DNA of 61,737 nt from JBCFAY01 sp038562375 (GCA_038562375.1 JBCFAY010000019.1:1-61737), one strand, 5' to 3'. Numbered from the stretch's first letter, positions 53,774-61,737 are shown. Notes: generated by a model from the sequence alone, not told the origin. Numbers and translations are program-made.

Positions 53774-54097
53774 CGTTTTCCCCGCTAAGATAGGCTTTGT
53801 ATATTTTAGTATTATACCATAGGGAATCATAAAAGCATTAGAATAGTTATCCCTAATGCAACGATTTCCGCGCCTCGAGTCGCTTGAGCGCAAACGGCTA
53901 TCGTTATCGGATTGCATTTATACCGTTGCGAACCTGCACGGCCAATTTTAAATGATACAGGAAAAACAATCTTTGATTTGTTTCCTTTTTCGATGCTTTT
54001 TCGCATCAAAAACCGCAGTTTATTAAAGCAACTCGAAAAAACCCACGATAAATGGATATAAACCGCCATTTTATTATTCTGGAAGGAGGCGTGGAAT
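53774..54097. other. Divergent intergenic region
   Basis: 324 AT-rich bases between the radical SAM gene and the small gene at 54098. A 150-codon minus-strand frame overlapping it has no ribosome site and low-complexity AT-driven composition, so it is not a gene. It presumably holds both promoters. Confidence 0.5.
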
Positions 54098-54313
54098 TTG
54101 GAAATCTCAAAACAGCAAATTCGAAAAGTATTGACGACAAAATGCAATTTTTCACAGTTGGGCTTGAACATGATGGTCACTCGTTTAACGGGATTGTATG
54201 CGAAAGACCCGTCGGAATCGATGCTGATGAAATGCACCGATGAAATCAACGCGTTTTTTGCGAAGTACCAAGCCATCATGGGACAGGATTACGAAACCAT
54301 CAGTAAAATGTAA
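54098..54313 (+). CDS. Small helical protein of unknown function
   Basis: A 71-residue protein starting at TTG 54098, placed by AAGGAGG eight bases upstream. EISKQQIRKVLTTKCNFSQLGLNMMVTRL and MKCTDEINAFFAKYQAIMG suggest two amphipathic helices. It is followed after 12 bases by the 54326 gene, with which it forms a two-gene unit, perhaps partners. I do not recognise the family. Confidence 0.65.
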   Translation: MEISKQQIRKVLTTKCNFSQLGLNMMVTRLTGLYAKDPSESMLMKCTDEINAFFAKYQAIMGQDYETISKM

Positions 54314-54325
54314 GGAGTAAAGAAT

Positions 54326-55288
54326 ATGCTAATGACCATAGAGGAAGCGAAAAAATTAATTCAAGCGGGGAAATGGCTGCATATCGCGGGCAATGAAGGC
54401 TTGCTCAAGGCATTGCCTCAAGGAAACTGGATCGGCGGCTCCACCGAGTATTTTATGGATAAAAGCGGCGGAACGGTTTCCGGCGAAAAGCTTTTTGTGA
54501 CCGAAATACCGTATACGACCGCCAAGATATCGGTTTACGACGAGAAAAACATTCCGGATATCACCAGCGATGCGTATCCGAACGGGTTCTCCATCATCAT
54601 TTTGCCTTTCGACAGCGAAGTGCACAAGGTCTATGCAAAAAATGCGGCCGATTTTAAGGATATCTTTATCAAAAACATCATCGGCTGGGTTTCCGGCCTC
54701 AATCTTTCCAAACAAGGGCAGACGCCCGTCGCCGTCAACGGGCAGACCGGCGAGATGAGCAAAGATAAGGCCGTCGTGATGCATATCGCTTTGCCGGAGG
54801 ATAAAATCGCGTCCATCGGCATCGTCAACATCTTCTCGCAGAACGCGGATAGCCCGGTGATCGAGTTCACCGAGGATTCCTTCTCGGTGAAAAAATGCCT
54901 GGTAGACGGAAAAGAAACCGTTTTTGCCGACTATATCCGCAAAAACGATATCGATACCAAGCTTCCGCTGGTTGGCGATTATTCCGGCTCGGGCGTCAAT
55001 GTCTCCATCAAGCAGGTCGACGGCGACACCGTAAACCTCTACGCGCCCGTATTCAAGGGCATACAATACAGGTTCGCAAATCCCGTGGCGGATTACGCGA
55101 GCGAATTCAAGCGGCAGCTTGACGAGCTGACCAAAATCAGCCCGGTTTTCTCCTGCAATTGCATCCTCAACTTCCTGTACGGCGGATTTGAGGGCAAACC
55201 GGTGCAGTCGCTTTTCGGGCCCATCACTTTCGGAGAGGTGGCCTACCAGCTTGTAAACCAGACGCTGGTTTACCTGACCGTTTTATAA
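54326..55288 (+). CDS. Conserved protein of unknown function (FIST-like C terminus)
   Basis: 320 residues beginning MLMTIEEAKKLIQAGKWLHIAGNEGLLKALPQGNWIGGSTEYF. Soluble, with no signal or membrane segment. The C-terminal CNCILNFLYGGFEGKP followed by GPITFGEVAYQLVNQTL recalls the GEIA-type ending of FIST sensory domains, and the N-terminal WIGGST also suits that fold. I believe it belongs to an uncharacterised DUF family (possibly DUF6976) but am not certain. AAGGAG precedes the ATG. Possibly a sensor or ligand-binding protein working with the 71-residue product. Confidence 0.7.
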   Translation: MLMTIEEAKKLIQAGKWLHIAGNEGLLKALPQGNWIGGSTEYFMDKSGGTVSGEKLFVTEIPYTTAKISVYDEKNIPDITSDAYPNGFSIIILPFDSEVHKVYAKNAADFKDIFIKNIIGWVSGLNLSKQGQTPVAVNGQTGEMSKDKAVVMHIALPEDKIASIGIVNIFSQNADSPVIEFTEDSFSVKKCLVDGKETVFADYIRKNDIDTKLPLVGDYSGSGVNVSIKQVDGDTVNLYAPVFKGIQYRFANPVADYASEFKRQLDELTKISPVFSCNCILNFLYGGFEGKPVQSLFGPITFGEVAYQLVNQTLVYLTVL

Positions 55289-55389
55289 TATAATGCGTTA
55301 TCAAAATGAGCCGTAAAGGGGAAGCGGATTCCTTTGTAATATGGCTCCACATAAAAAAGGCACCTTTAGCGGCGGTGTCATAGACAACT

Positions 55390-55431
55390 ACGGGCTGTAT
55401 CGCGTCTGCTACGATACAGCCCGTGTTTTTT
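55390..55431 (+). terminator. Terminator downstream of the 54098-55288 unit
   Basis: A 13-bp perfect stem ACGGGCTGTATCG/CGATACAGCCCGT is followed by GTTTTTT, about 100 bases after the stop. The rest of 55289-55602 is non-coding and includes a block of nested GC palindromes at about 55490-55550. Confidence 0.85.
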
Positions 55432-55602
55432 GGTTGACTGGAGTGGGAAAGGCGTTATAGGCTCCTTCTGACGAGGGAGCTGTCGGCCCGCGAGGCCGCA
55501 GGCCTCGGCCCGAAGGGCCCGGCTGCGCCGGACGAGCAGGCCGAAGGAGGAAGAGAAAACAAAACGCGGACTATCCTCAGAATTCCCGTTCATTGATTTG
55601 AT

Positions 55603-56031
55603 TCATGTTTTTCCTTCGCAAAGAGAGGCAAACAAATCATATAATTCCGGCAGAGCTTTTTTTAGAGAAACCGGGCTCTTTTTATTGGAATCATAATAGC
55701 AGTGTCTGCTTTCTCCCACAGCTCGCAGCTTGCCGCTTTCCGCATCGGTTATCTGATACCGAACGGTCATTTGGGTGAAGGTCAACGATGCTATAGATAC
55801 CTGGATGTTCACGGTATCGCCAAAACGAACCATGGACTTGTATTCACAGGATACGCCAAGCAGCGCAAAGTCGATTCCGGAGCTCATGGCACGGTCATAG
55901 CCGAAACCCATTTGCTCCATAAGATCTACCCGCGCCTCCTCGAACCAGTGGATATAATTCGCATGATGAATGATGCCCATCTGATCGGTTTCATAATAAT
56001 GTGTTTTTCTGGAATATGGATTAATATTCAT
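55603..56031 (-). CDS. YbgC/FadM-type acyl-CoA thioesterase
   Basis: A 142-residue single hot-dog domain. YYETDQMGIIHHANYIHWFEEARVDLMEQMG holds the YxxTDxxGxxHxxxY signature with the catalytic Asp and substrate-contacting His. FALLGVSCEYKSMVRFGDTV and ESRHCYYD complete the fold. Predicted to hydrolyse short- or medium-chain acyl-CoA. Single-gene unit. Confidence 0.9.
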   Translation of the reverse strand: MNINPYSRKTHYYETDQMGIIHHANYIHWFEEARVDLMEQMGFGYDRAMSSGIDFALLGVSCEYKSMVRFGDTVNIQVSIASLTFTQMTVRYQITDAESGKLRAVGESRHCYYDSNKKSPVSLKKALPELYDLFASLCEGKT

Positions 56032-56545
56032 AAAACGCTCTTCTTTTTCTTAAATTTCCGCTTATCTGCTTGCTATATAAATTATCCCGTAGTTTTTATT
56101 GTTCCGTTTCTCTTTACAAAGCATAACAAAACAAAAGGCGCGCCGCAACAGTTCTCTATCATAAGGTAAAGGGAGCCGAGCCCTACGGTTTAGGCGGTCG
56201 GTGATACGCTTTTGCATCCGGCGATCGCCGGATGCGTTTTAAGACGCTGCTTGTAGGTTTACCCCATAAAATGCCATCGCTTTTGCGGTTGAATGCCTTT
56301 TATGAAACGAAACAAGGGGATTTAGAGCGATTTCTGTAAATTAATCCGAATTTTGTCTAACTTGGCGATTGAAAACAGGCCCGCATTATATTAATCTATA
56401 AATAAAAATAATATGGGTTTTCTTGCTGAACTAAAGCTAGATTTATAAAAAATCCGATCATAAGTAATATAAGCCTAAGTTTTTTTCAGCCATCCGGCAA
56501 GAAGCTGCCGCCAGTCCCGCAGGAGTTTTCGCAAGGAGAAGGACT
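56032..56545. other. Intergenic region with palindrome and promoter of the Glu-rich gene
   Basis: 514 bases. It holds the perfect 22-base palindrome GCATCCGGCGA/TCGCCGGATGC (56214-56235), followed by GTTTT, an orphan terminator-like element with no plus-strand gene before it. It also holds a promoter candidate TTGAAA (56369-56374), 17-base spacer, TAATCT (56392-56397) for the gene starting at 56546. No gene recognised. Confidence 0.5.
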
Positions 56546-58420
56546 TTGGATTTATTATTCTTCATCATTCTCATCATCGCTTTCCTTGCAGCAGGGGCCG
56601 TAGCACTGCTGCACCGGGGACGCGTGAGGCTGTGGAGCATTGCGGCGATACTGGGCTCGCTAGGAATCGGGCTTCTTTTATATTGGGGGATCAGCCAACT
56701 GCAAAACTGGAGAATCGCGCTGTTCGCGGTTTGCGTCGCCGTGCTCGCGGCGACGCTTCCGTACGCGCTGTTGGCGGCAAATGTCCTGCGCAAGGAACAA
56801 AGGCTCAGCGGCGCACCGGCGCAGGCCGCGGCCGATCGGATCGGCGCGTCTATGAGTCCCGCTGATTCGGAGCTTCTCACGGCGGCGGAGCCCGCTTTGT
56901 CAGGGGCTCCGATAAAAGACGGGAATGAGCCGGAGCTTGATTCCTTGAAAGCCGCCGGTCAGACAGAGGAAGAGGCCGAAAGTCCCGTGCTGCCTGAGGG
57001 ATTGAACGCGCTGCCCGAAGAGCCTTTGGAAGCGGAGCTTGGCCGTGAGGAACAAGCGCCCGCAATGGTCACAGAACTTCCCGAGATCGAAGAGCTTCCC
57101 GAGGCTGAGGAGCCTATCAAAGTTGATGAGTTTCCCGAAGTTGATGAGCTTCCCGAAGTTGAAGAGCTTCCCAAGGCCGAAGAGCTTGCCGAGGCTCAGG
57201 AACGTCCCGATGTTGAAGAGCTTCCCAAGGCCGAAGAGCATGTCGAAGCTGAGGAACTTACCGAAGTTGAAGAGCTTGCCGAGGCTGAAGGGCTTGCCGA
57301 GACTGAAGGGCTTGCTGAGACTGAAGGGCTTGCCGAGACTGAAGGGCTTGCCGAGACTGAGGAACGCCCCGAAGTTGAAGAGCTTCCCAAGGCCGAAGAG
57401 CTTATCGCGGCTGAGGAACTTCCCGAATCTGAGGAGCTTATTGAAATTGAAGAGCTTACCGAAATTGAAGAGCTTACCGGGACCGAAGAGCTTATCGAGG
57501 CGGAGGAACTTCCCGAAGCTGAGGAGCTTACCGCGGCTGAGGAGCTTACCGCGGCTGAGGAGCTTACCGCGGCTGAGGAGCTTACCAAGGCCGAAGAGCT
57601 TATCGTGGTTGAGGAGCTTGCCAAAGCCGAAGAACTTATCGAGGCTGAGGAGCTTACCGAGGAAGAAGAGCTTGCCATGGCTGAAGAGCTTGCCACAGTT
57701 GAAGAGCTTAACGGCCCGGCGGATCTCATGACAGAGCAACAACCGGGCGTTGCCGCCGGCATGTCAAGCGCGCCCGTAACGATGGAATACGAGCCTGTCC
57801 TGCACGCATCGTTGGAGGAAGAGCAAATGCGGAACGAATTCACCGGCAGCAACCAAGAACGCGAGTCTTTGCCGCGCATATCCCTGCAGGAACAGCAGTT
57901 GCGCGAACTATTCTCCGGGAGGCAGGCGGAGCGCGAGCCCGTGCTGCATGCACCGCTGGAAGAACCGCGCCGGGACGAAGAATATTCCGGCAAGCAGGCT
58001 GAGCGCGAGCCCGTACTGCACGCACCGCTGGAAGAACCGCGTCGGAATGAAGAATACTCCGGGGATCAGGCGGAGCAAGAGCCTTCGCCGCGCGCATCGT
58101 CGGAGGAACAGCGCCTGCGCGAACTATTCTCCGGGAAGCAGGCGGAGCGCAAGCCGGTGCCGGTCGCGCCGCTGGAAGAACCGCGCCGGGACGAAGAAAG
58201 CTCCAAAGAGCAGGCCGAGCAAGGGCCTTCGCCGCGCGCGTCCCTGGATGCGGATATCCGCGAGCTGGCCCGCCTTGCGGCAGCAAACCGGATCCGCGAA
58301 GCGCAAAGCAAAGTGTTCGCAATCCTCCAATCGAAATATGCTCTCTCGCCCGACGACAAGCAGCGCCTTTTGCTGCTCATGAAGTTGTTGAAGGAAAAGG
58401 AAACAAGAACGGATGGGTAA
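56546..58420 (+). CDS. Membrane-anchored Glu-rich hexapeptide-repeat protein
   Basis: 624 residues. Three N-terminal hydrophobic segments (about 2-20, 28-46, 52-77) precede a highly acidic region. From about residue 170 to 390 it is a tandem hexapeptide array of the form (A/V)-E-E-L-x-(E/K/A), over 35 copies, including four near-identical AETEGL units and three AEELTA units. From about 410 to 570 a longer repeat of about 27 residues (PVLHAPLEEPRRDEEYSG...QAERE) follows. A conserved helical C terminus ends the protein (ANRIREAQSKVFAILQSKYA, then DDKQRLLLLMKLLKEKE). TTG start with AAGGAGAAGG upstream. Stop overlaps the next gene, so it works with a VanW-family protein. Likely envelope-associated. 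Copy number may vary by slippage. Confidence 0.75.
   Translation: MDLLFFIILIIAFLAAGAVALLHRGRVRLWSIAAILGSLGIGLLLYWGISQLQNWRIALFAVCVAVLAATLPYALLAANVLRKEQRLSGAPAQAAADRIGASMSPADSELLTAAEPALSGAPIKDGNEPELDSLKAAGQTEEEAESPVLPEGLNALPEEPLEAELGREEQAPAMVTELPEIEELPEAEEPIKVDEFPEVDELPEVEELPKAEELAEAQERPDVEELPKAEEHVEAEELTEVEELAEAEGLAETEGLAETEGLAETEGLAETEERPEVEELPKAEELIAAEELPESEELIEIEELTEIEELTGTEELIEAEELPEAEELTAAEELTAAEELTAAEELTKAEELIVVEELAKAEELIEAEELTEEEELAMAEELATVEELNGPADLMTEQQPGVAAGMSSAPVTMEYEPVLHASLEEEQMRNEFTGSNQERESLPRISLQEQQLRELFSGRQAEREPVLHAPLEEPRRDEEYSGKQAEREPVLHAPLEEPRRNEEYSGDQAEQEPSPRASSEEQRLRELFSGKQAERKPVPVAPLEEPRRDEESSKEQAEQGPSPRASLDADIRELARLAAANRIREAQSKVFAILQSKYALSPDDKQRLLLLMKLLKEKETRTDG
57061..57711 (+). 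repeat. 18-bp coding tandem repeat array
   Basis: About 35 imperfect 18-base units (core GAGGAGCTTNCCGAGGCT-like) encode the Glu-rich hexapeptides. Several units are identical in tandem, for example around 57290-57360 and 57530-57590. Because the unit is a multiple of three and lacks stops in other frames, several antisense and shifted frames are open for hundreds of codons. These are artefacts of the repeat. Confidence 0.85.
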
Positions 58421-59807
58421 ACGTCCAAACGCTAACAAACGCGCCCTAAAAATCCGGGGGCAGAAGCTCGGAATCGTGTTTGCCGTATCGGCAAGCGCGG
58501 TGCTTATTGTACTCGGCGCGTTTGGAGGCATGAAAAGGGTAAATGAGGCTCCCGTATTTGCATCGCAAACCGTAATCAACGGCGTCGATATCAGCGGGCT
58601 TAGCTACCGACAGGGCTGCGACTTGGCGCTGGAGCAGGAGCGCGGGCTGCTTGAAAAAATCGTCGTCGGCATCCAATACAACGGCTCCGAGCTCTCCTTT
58701 GACGCGAGCAGGCTCGGGATAAGCACAAACACGCAGGAACTGCTCGATGCCGCTTACAAGCGCAACAAAACCGGCGCACTCGCGGACGATTTCGATCTTT
58801 CCCTTACTCCCGTAACACAGCAGTGCGAAATCATACTGGACGAGGAGATCCTCGCGCAAAACGTCGGCGATTTTTTGCATAGTCGCGATATTCCTGCGAA
58901 TGACGCGACGGCGACGTTCGATCCGCAGGCCCGCGCATTTGCCTATACGATTGAGAAATCAGGGGTCGCCGCAGATGTGGACAAGGTGCTTGCGCTTGTA
59001 AAAGAAAAGATTTACCAAAAGGATTATTCGCCCATCGAGGTCAAAGGAAAGCTGATCCACATAGTGCGGCCCGTGGTTACGGCAGCCATGCTGCGTGAAA
59101 ATACCGTTTCCCTCGGACACAGCATAACGATCGCGTCCAATAACGAAGACCGCAATGTCAACATCCAACTCATGTGCGACGCGATCAACGGGCTTGTGCT
59201 TATGCCCGGGGAGACGCTTTCACTCAATGGCCTGGTAGGCAAACGCACCGCTGAAAAAGGGTTCCGTGCCGCGCCTTCCATCATCGACGGCCGGTTGGTG
59301 GACGACCTTGGCGGGGGTATCTGCCAGCTTGCGGGCACCCTCTATAACGCGGCGCTTTATGCGGGCATGGAGATCGTGGAACGCGCGCATCACTCCTGGC
59401 CGTCCGAGTACCTGCCCATCGGCCTTGACGCAACGCTCAATTGGGACAACAAGGATCTTAAAATCAAGAATACCACGGGGTATCCTCTGTATTTTTCCGC
59501 CAAGCTGGAGAACTTCCTTGTGGATGTGGAGATCTTCGGCCAGAAGTCGCCGAAGGGTGACGAAATCGACATCGAAACTATCATCCTCAAGGAGATCAAA
59601 GCGCCGGATCCAGAGATCCTTTATACGGACGAACTGCCCTCCGGCGTGGTTCGCACCGTCGATCGCAGCCGCAAGGGGTATGAGGTCGAAGTATACCGGC
59701 ACTATCTTCGCGGCGGCGAAATCGTTTTAAGCGAGCTGATCTCCCGCGATCATTTTCGTCCCATCAGGGGAACCGTCCTGATGGGCACCAACGAAGTTAT
59801 CAAATAA
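58413..59807 (+). CDS. VanW-family exported protein
   Basis: 464 residues. One N-terminal membrane anchor (LGIVFAVSASAVLIVLGAFGG), a peptidoglycan-binding-type domain (PG_binding_4, about 60-200, with INGVDISGLSYRQG), then the VanW domain (about 240-370: PGETLSLNGLVGKRTAEKGF, DDLGGGICQLAGTLYNAAL, HHSWPSEYLPIGLDAT). A G5-like C-terminal segment ends with PIRGTVLMGTNEV. VanW proteins occur in cell-wall contexts. The biochemical role is unsettled. ATG overlaps the preceding stop by eight bases. Confidence 0.88.
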   Translation: MGKRPNANKRALKIRGQKLGIVFAVSASAVLIVLGAFGGMKRVNEAPVFASQTVINGVDISGLSYRQGCDLALEQERGLLEKIVVGIQYNGSELSFDASRLGISTNTQELLDAAYKRNKTGALADDFDLSLTPVTQQCEIILDEEILAQNVGDFLHSRDIPANDATATFDPQARAFAYTIEKSGVAADVDKVLALVKEKIYQKDYSPIEVKGKLIHIVRPVVTAAMLRENTVSLGHSITIASNNEDRNVNIQLMCDAINGLVLMPGETLSLNGLVGKRTAEKGFRAAPSIIDGRLVDDLGGGICQLAGTLYNAALYAGMEIVERAHHSWPSEYLPIGLDATLNWDNKDLKIKNTTGYPLYFSAKLENFLVDVEIFGQKSPKGDEIDIETIILKEIKAPDPEILYTDELPSGVVRTVDRSRKGYEVEVYRHYLRGGEIVLSELISRDHFRPIRGTVLMGTNEVIK

Positions 59808-59851
59808 TTCCGGATCATAAGCGGCACACAAAGAAAGAGGAGGTATCGTAA

Positions 59852-60511
59852 ATGAAAAAGGCATCAGAGGTATTGGGTCTTAAAGTCATCGGCATCAGGG
59901 AAGGCAGCGATAAGGGAATCGTGCAGGACGTCGTGCTCAATGCGGCACAAAAGCGCGTGGAATACCTGATACTAAAGGGCAGCCATGAGTACGGCTTTTA
60001 CGCGCTGTCATTCAAGGACGTATTGGGCATGGGCGCCGATTATGCCACCACCTCCTCGATTGACAATGTGAAAAAGATTTACCAGACCAAGGAACTCCTT
60101 GAAGCCATCGAAAACGGGTTCTATATTCTAGGCGCCAAGGTGCTCACCGATTCGGGCAATATCCTCGGCGTAGCCGTGGATTTCGGTTTTTCCGCCAAGA
60201 CCGGCCAAATTGAAACGCTGACTCTTGATAACGGAGCGGAATACTCGTCCGAGCATATCGCCGTGCTCGCGGGTGCAACGGTGTTCGTCAGCAACGCCGA
60301 TGCGCCGTTCGAAACCGCGCCGTCCGAAGCGCCCAAGATCAGTGAACTCGAAGCGGAATCCATCCGGTTCCTGGAAGGCAAGACCGTTACGAGCCGCGTT
60401 GAGAGCGAGGACGGGCTATTCGTAGCGGAAGAGGGTACGCTTCTCACCGCGGAGCTGCTGCAGGAAGCGGCCGCGCATGACGCGCTGCTGATGCTCACGC
60501 TCAACGTTTGA
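59852..60511 (+). CDS. PRC-barrel domain protein
   Basis: A 219-residue cytoplasmic protein with two PRC-barrel repeats: GLKVIGIREGSDKGIVQDVVLNAAQKRVEYLIL (1-80) and GAKVLTDSGNILGVAVDFGFSAKTGQIETLTL (about 92-150). An acidic C-terminal segment follows. Similar to YlmC/YmxH-type or photosynthetic-reaction-centre-H-like barrels of unclear role in Firmicutes. AGGAGG precedes the ATG. Followed by a strong terminator. Confidence 0.85.
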   Translation: MKKASEVLGLKVIGIREGSDKGIVQDVVLNAAQKRVEYLILKGSHEYGFYALSFKDVLGMGADYATTSSIDNVKKIYQTKELLEAIENGFYILGAKVLTDSGNILGVAVDFGFSAKTGQIETLTLDNGAEYSSEHIAVLAGATVFVSNADAPFETAPSEAPKISELEAESIRFLEGKTVTSRVESEDGLFVAEEGTLLTAELLQEAAAHDALLMLTLNV

Positions 60512-60520
60512 AACTGAACT

Positions 60521-60556
60521 AAAACAAAAGGCGCCGGATGGGCGCCTTTTGTTTTG
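60521..60556 (+). terminator. Terminator of the PRC-barrel gene
   Basis: The stem ACAAAAGGCGCC/GGCGCCTTTTGT ends in GTTTT, ten bases after the stop codon. Confidence 0.9.
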
Positions 60557-60680
60557 GCCGGATGCCGCCGGAACAACCCGGTCGGCGGTATTACGATGCC
60601 GCAGATCTAAATGCAGCCTCTTCTTGTCCGTCGATCGACGTTTAAATTCCTGTAAAAGCCCGGATGGATTCTCCGGCAAT

Positions 60681-60732
60681 AAAAAGGCAGGCATTCTGGA
60701 CGTTCCAATCTTCTTGTTCCAGACTGCCTGCC
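60681..60732 (-). terminator. Terminator of the fosX-like gene
   Basis: On the minus strand GGCAGGCAGTCTGGA and TCCAGAATGCCTGCC pair (one mismatch) and are followed by TTTTTATT, about 75 bases after the gene's stop. Confidence 0.75.
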
Positions 60733-60807
60733 CTAATTAAATATGTTTAATGTTGATAAATAGGTAGAAGTTTTATCGTCATCCTCAAATTGGAATCAGT
60801 TATCTTA

Positions 60808-61215
60808 TCAGACAATTGAATTATAAGCTTTTAATCGCTCGCTTAATGTTCCCGTATGCAATTCAAATAGATGATTGTCATAATCATAGAAATACAAGGA
60901 ACGGCCTTCTCCTTCGACTCTGTTTCTTTGTTCCCGCATTTCGAGTCCCATGGCCTTAATACGCTCTTTGTATCCTTCATAGTCAGACTCATCAATCTGA
61001 AATGCAATATGATTATACGTCTTTCCCGGCAAAGGCTCGCCATGCATGACTACAATCCATAAATCACCGATCTGAAAAAACCTTTCTTTTGACAGTGAAA
61101 ATATATGGTCTCCGCTATCATAAACGATCTTGGCTGAAAAAATTTCCTTAAAAATCATCGTGGATTTTTCAATGTCATGAACAATAAATGTAAGATGACT
61201 AATGCCTTTAATCAC
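60808..61215 (-). CDS. fosX: FosX-type fosfomycin epoxide hydrolase
   Basis: A 135-residue VOC/glyoxalase-fold metalloenzyme that opens the fosfomycin epoxide with water. ISHLTFIVHDIEKS supplies the first metal His, TYNHIAFQI the second, and HLFELHTGTL the metal Glu. RVEGEGRSLYFYDYDNH and YDSGDHIFSLSKERFFQI are nearly diagnostic of FosX as opposed to FosA/FosB, as I recall the Listeria protein. GTG start with GAGGAGAGG upstream. Own terminator, single-gene unit. Intrinsic-type resistance is common in Firmicutes. Confidence 0.88.
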   Translation of the reverse strand: MIKGISHLTFIVHDIEKSTMIFKEIFSAKIVYDSGDHIFSLSKERFFQIGDLWIVVMHGEPLPGKTYNHIAFQIDESDYEGYKERIKAMGLEMREQRNRVEGEGRSLYFYDYDNHLFELHTGTLSERLKAYNSIV

Positions 61216-61335
61216 AATTACCTCTCCTCGACAAATCCCTGTTTTTTTGTGTGATATGGCTTACTTTGAATCCATGATATCATGCTTTGTTATAAAAGAA
61301 AGACATACCTTCCCTCAACGGAACGGTATGTCTTT

Positions 61336-61412
61336 TGGCGCGCCCTGAGGGATTCGAACCCCCGACCTTGTGGTCCGTAGCCACACGCTCTATCCAGCTG
61401 AGCTAAGGGCGC
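61336..61412 (-). tRNA. tRNA-Arg(ACG)
   Basis: The minus strand gives a canonical cloverleaf: acceptor GCGCCCT/AGGGCGC, D-arm AGCTCAGCTGGATAGAGC, anticodon stem TGTGG/CCACA with loop CTACGGA (anticodon ACG), T-arm GGGGGTTCGAATCCC, discriminator G and an encoded CCA. Confidence 0.95.
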
Positions 61413-61588
61413 AATCGCCGTGTTCGCCTGCCTTGCCGCGCTAAAAAACGGATGCCGGCTCACAACGCGCTTCTATATTCTAGCGTCGTCTTTGCTCCTT
61501 GTCAAGCCCGGATCGCAATTCCGAGCTTTGCAAAAGCGCTCGTGCTTCACCGCAGCACCGCCGGACAAGGCGCTCCCATCCCCTAAAA

Positions 61589-61617
61589 AAGCGCCGCGCA
61601 TATTCTGCGCGGCGCTT
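61589..61617 (-). terminator. Terminator-like hairpin at the edge of the IS1182 element
   Basis: The 12-bp perfect stem AAGCGCCGCGCA/TGCGCGGCGCTT has a 5-base loop. On the minus strand it runs into TTTTTT, so it would stop transcription leaving the IS toward tRNA-Arg. It abuts the probable IS end. Confidence 0.6.
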
Positions 61618-61737
61618 CAGCTTGTCGAAAAAGTCCAGCAATGTCTGGGCTTTTTGTGATATAAGAGGTAAAATATAAGAGGGTGATAGTGATGCTAACG
61701 CGGGGGAAAATGGAGCGGGGCGTAGTAGAGATTGTAG
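61618..61737 (+). mobile_element. IS1182-family element, 5' end (runs off the window)
   Basis: From about 61618 the sequence CTTGTCGAAAAAGTCCAG resembles the terminal repeat of IS1182-family elements. The transposase start follows at ATG 61692, with AGAGGGTGATAGTG upstream. The first residues MLTRGKMERGVVEIV match the usual N terminus (K-x-ER-x-x-VEIV). Only 15 codons are visible. Together with the fragment at 1-117, both edges of the window lie in IS1182-like DNA in the same orientation. Confidence 0.7.

Noticed and set aside
53827..54279. 150-codon minus-strand frame
   Set aside because: Overlaps the supported 54098 gene, lacks a ribosome site and resembles nothing.
56900..57993. Long antisense and shifted frames across the Glu-rich gene (280, 265 and 230 codons)
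   Set aside because: Products of an 18-base repeat that has no stop in several frames; no start signals.
1..61737. CRISPR array or phage structural genes
   Set aside because: No regularly spaced direct repeats of CRISPR size and no capsid, tail or terminase genes were seen; the only long tandem array is coding.

Overview
The window comes from a low-to-medium GC anaerobic Firmicute, most likely class Clostridia. Evidence is the strong Shine-Dalgarno sites, sigma-A and sigma-D type promoters, BceRS-AB, FosX and VanW-family genes, a Tn916-type Xis/Int pair, and corrinoid methyl-transfer enzymes with their reductive activator. Both ends lie in IS1182-family transposase sequence, so the edges are probably repeat-limited.

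Region 1 (0.1-32.3 kb) is a large corrinoid-dependent methyltransferase island. It holds three modules, each with an MtmB-type (monomethylamine methyltransferase family) protein lacking pyrrolysine, a cognate corrinoid protein, and a BMP-lipoprotein ABC importer of the nucleoside (YufNOPQ) type. Module 1 (0.5-7.7 kb) has a twice-frameshifted ATPase gene and a divergent TetR regulator. Module 2 (8.7-15.5 kb) has a divergent RpiR regulator. Module 3 (16.7-27.8 kb) adds an iron-sulfur flavoprotein and an FAD-less molybdenum hydroxylase. Shared functions follow: a UroD/MtbA-like methyltransferase fused to a thioredoxin-like domain (28.0-29.4 kb), an ASKHA-type reductive activator of corrinoid proteins (29.5-31.0 kb) and a second TetR paralogue (31.7-32.3 kb). 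The inferred flow is: ABC import of an N-methylated, possibly purine or nucleoside-like, compound; methyl transfer to the corrinoid protein; transfer to an unknown acceptor; reactivation by the ASKHA protein. The demethylated or intact ring may be hydroxylated by the molybdenum enzyme. The substrate is not proven by sequence.

Region 2 (32.9-35.8 kb) is a mobile-element end (sigma-like protein, excisionase, tyrosine recombinase) abutting tRNA-Ser(CGA). A partial second copy of the tRNA 5' half lies beside it.

Region 3 (36-52.5 kb) is visibly more GC-rich and looks like core chromosome: motAB with a sigma-D promoter, a P-type cation ATPase with two TrkA-type proteins, CorA, KdpDE without KdpFABC, a 47-residue cysteine-rich peptide, a BceAB/BceRS antimicrobial-peptide module and a PPOX flavoprotein.

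Region 4 (52.5-61.7 kb) holds a radical SAM protein with an unusual cysteine motif, a two-gene unit of unknown function, a YbgC-type thioesterase, a membrane-anchored Glu-rich hexapeptide-repeat protein co-encoded with a VanW-family protein, a PRC-barrel protein, FosX, tRNA-Arg(ACG) and the start of an IS1182 element.
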